Positions 6,447 through 7,660 of a DNA stretch of 7,660 nt are shown here, one piece after another. Source of the DNA: Syntrophus sp. (in: bacteria) (lineage in GTDB: Bacteria; Desulfobacterota; Syntrophia; Syntrophales; UBA8958); the NCBI GenBank assembly GCA_003451635.1, contig DMAT01000104.1, positions 1 through 7,660 of the forward strand, in the 5' to 3' direction. Each line of letters starts with the position of its first letter. Position 1 is the first letter of the stretch. The notes beneath the pieces are model-generated. The model was not told where the DNA came from and did not search any database. It saw nothing but the letters and a program-made list of their open reading frames with translations. A program made the translations under genes and the position numbers.

Positions 6447-7391
6447 ATGCTCGATGTATTTAAGAAAAAAGGTTTTTTTGACAAGTTGAAGGACGGCCTG
6501 GCCAAGACCAGGGATATCCTTTTAACCGATGTCGATGATTTGATCCTCGGGGAGAAAAAGATCGATCAGGACCTCTTTGACGAGTTGGAAGAAGTCCTGA
6601 TCCGTTCCGATGTCGGTCCGGTTTTTACCGGTGAATTAATCGAAAAAATGAAGGAGCAGGTCAAGAGAAAGGAACTGAGCCGCTCGGACTTATTGAAGAA
6701 AATCCTCAGGGACACGATGAAGGAAATTCTGATGAAAAAGGAGACTCCCCTCCAAATTCCGGCGGAGGGTCTATATGTCATCATGGTTGTCGGAGTTAAC
6801 GGAACGGGAAAGACCACCACCATCGGGAAGATTGCCCACGAATTGAAAAGCAGGGGCGAGAAGGTCCTCCTGGTTGCGGCCGACACTTTTCGGGCGGCGG
6901 CTATCGAACAGTTGGAGGTCTGGAGTCAGCGCGTCGGCGTGCCGCTTATCAAACAGAAGCCCAATGCCGACCCGGCGGCGGTTGTTTTTGATTCCATCAA
7001 GGCGGCAAATGCGGGCAGAGGACGGGTCCTCATCATTGATACGGCAGGCAGACTCCACACCAAAGTCAATCTCATGGAAGAATTGAAAAAGATGAAGCGG
7101 ATTGTGGAACGGGAACTGCCGGGGGCTCCTCAAGAGATCCTCCTGGTTGTCGATGCCACGACGGGACAGAATGGTTTGATCCAGGCCAAGATGTTCAAGG
7201 AAGAGATTGGCGTGACCGGCATTGTGCTGACCAAACTCGATGGGACGGCCAGGGGCGGGATCATTATCCGGATTGTCAAGGAACTGGAAATACCCATCCG
7301 TTATGTCGGAGTCGGTGAAGGTCTTGAAGATCTGCAACCCTTTCATGGCGAAGCCTTTGTGGATGCCCTGTTTGGAAGCGATAAACAGTGA
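6447..7391 (+). CDS. ftsY: Signal recognition particle receptor FtsY
   Basis: FtsY is the membrane-associated SRP receptor GTPase. It docks with Ffh-bound ribosomes and delivers nascent membrane proteins to SecYEG. This 314-aa protein is a compact NG-domain form with essentially no acidic A domain, unlike the ~500-aa E. coli protein. It begins with a basic, amphipathic-looking segment (GFFDKLKDGLAKTRD) that probably aids membrane contact. The N domain spans about residues 5-95. The G domain follows: P-loop GVNGTGKTTT (116-125, Lys122), ADTFRAAA (from Asp146), DTAGR (198-202), TKLDG (262-266), and the closing GVGEGLEDLQPF motif. Arg275 in GGIIIRI sits where family members usually have a small residue. 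AGAGGT lies 4 nt before the ATG. It is 17 nt from smc and overlaps the next gene by 4 nt, so the three are probably one transcript. Adjacency of smc and ftsY recurs in several bacterial groups. Confidence 0.97.
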   Translation: MLDVFKKKGFFDKLKDGLAKTRDILLTDVDDLILGEKKIDQDLFDELEEVLIRSDVGPVFTGELIEKMKEQVKRKELSRSDLLKKILRDTMKEILMKKETPLQIPAEGLYVIMVVGVNGTGKTTTIGKIAHELKSRGEKVLLVAADTFRAAAIEQLEVWSQRVGVPLIKQKPNADPAAVVFDSIKAANAGRGRVLIIDTAGRLHTKVNLMEELKKMKRIVERELPGAPQEILLVVDATTGQNGLIQAKMFKEEIGVTGIVLTKLDGTARGGIIIRIVKELEIPIRYVGVGEGLEDLQPFHGEAFVDALFGSDKQ

Positions 7392-7660
7392 AACCTGCTA
7401 AGATCATTGAGTGTATCCCGAATTTCAGTGAAGGAAGAGACCCGGAGATAATAAAAGCGATTGCCGCGGCGGTCTCTGCCGTGTCCGGCGTAAGATTGCT
7501 CGATTATTCATGGGACAGGGATCATCATCGCAGCGTCATTACTTTTCTTGGCGAGCCGGAATATGTTTATGAGGCGGCCCTGGCAGCGGGAAGCAAGGCC
7601 TTGGATCTTATCGATCTGAGCCGCCATGACGGCGTTCATCCGCGGATCGGGGCCGTCGAC
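7388..7660 (+). CDS. ftcD: Glutamate formimidoyltransferase-like protein, 3'-truncated
   Basis: The first 91 codons of a formiminotransferase N-terminal-subdomain protein are visible before the right edge cuts the gene; the frame is open to the last base. The family transfers the formimino group between N-formimino-L-glutamate and tetrahydrofolate in histidine breakdown and one-carbon metabolism. Recognisable family motifs are IIECIPNFSEGRD (residues 6-18), DRDHHRSVITFLG (43-55), and SRHDGVHPRIGAVD (78-91), which holds the conserved His residues of the active-site region. His47 replaces the Asn that I recall as usual in DHNRSV. The GTG start overlaps the ftsY stop as GTGA and has GGAAG 9 nt upstream. 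Translational coupling to ftsY is therefore likely. Whether this is a lone transferase or fused to a cyclodeaminase domain (as in animals) cannot be seen. The symbol is by family only. Confidence 0.9.
   Translation, partial: MKPAKIIECIPNFSEGRDPEIIKAIAAAVSAVSGVRLLDYSWDRDHHRSVITFLGEPEYVYEAALAAGSKALDLIDLSRHDGVHPRIGAVD

Noticed and set aside
6771..7346. Minus-strand open frame (191 codons) opposite ftsY
   Set aside because: It is antisense to the conserved FtsY G domain, with no recognisable motifs and no supporting start context.

Overview
The window (about 52-53% G+C by impression, not computed) looks like chromosomal core DNA of an anaerobic Gram-negative bacterium. A deltaproteobacterial (Desulfobacterota, perhaps Syntrophales-like) source is my best guess. 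It rests on the pairing of an AmmeMemoRadiSam-type radical SAM enzyme with MoaA, the style of the SMC and FtsY proteins, and smc-ftsY adjacency; none of these is decisive. Every gene lies on the + strand, and coding sequence fills nearly everything except about 200 bp at 2657-2859. I see no rRNA, tRNA, CRISPR, insertion sequence or phage signature.

Region 1 (1-2656) is a compact three-gene run. It starts with the 3' part of moaA (molybdenum cofactor step 1), cut by the left edge. Next is a class I SAM-dependent methyltransferase of unknown substrate that starts with TTG only 5 nt after moaA. Last comes a radical SAM protein of the AmmeMemoRadiSam (PflA-like) family. Two of the three are [4Fe-4S]/SAM radical enzymes and all three use SAM. 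Spacing suggests co-transcription, but a shared pathway is not shown.

Region 2 (2657-2859) is the only real intergenic stretch. It holds a plausible sigma70-type promoter (TTTACA-17 nt-TAGAGT), a 10-bp palindrome just upstream of it, and an AAAGGAG ribosome-binding sequence unusually far (18 nt) from the smc ATG. I found no convincing terminator for region 1.

Region 3 (2860-7660) is a second tight run: complete smc (1189 aa, chromosome condensation/segregation), complete ftsY (314 aa, signal recognition particle receptor), and the first 91 codons of a glutamate formimidoyltransferase-like gene. That last gene overlaps ftsY by 4 nt and runs off the right edge.

Overall this is ordinary, mostly housekeeping sequence. 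The most function-unknown parts are the methyltransferase and the AmmeMemoRadiSam radical SAM protein. I found no evidence of a new defence, mobile or RNA-based system.
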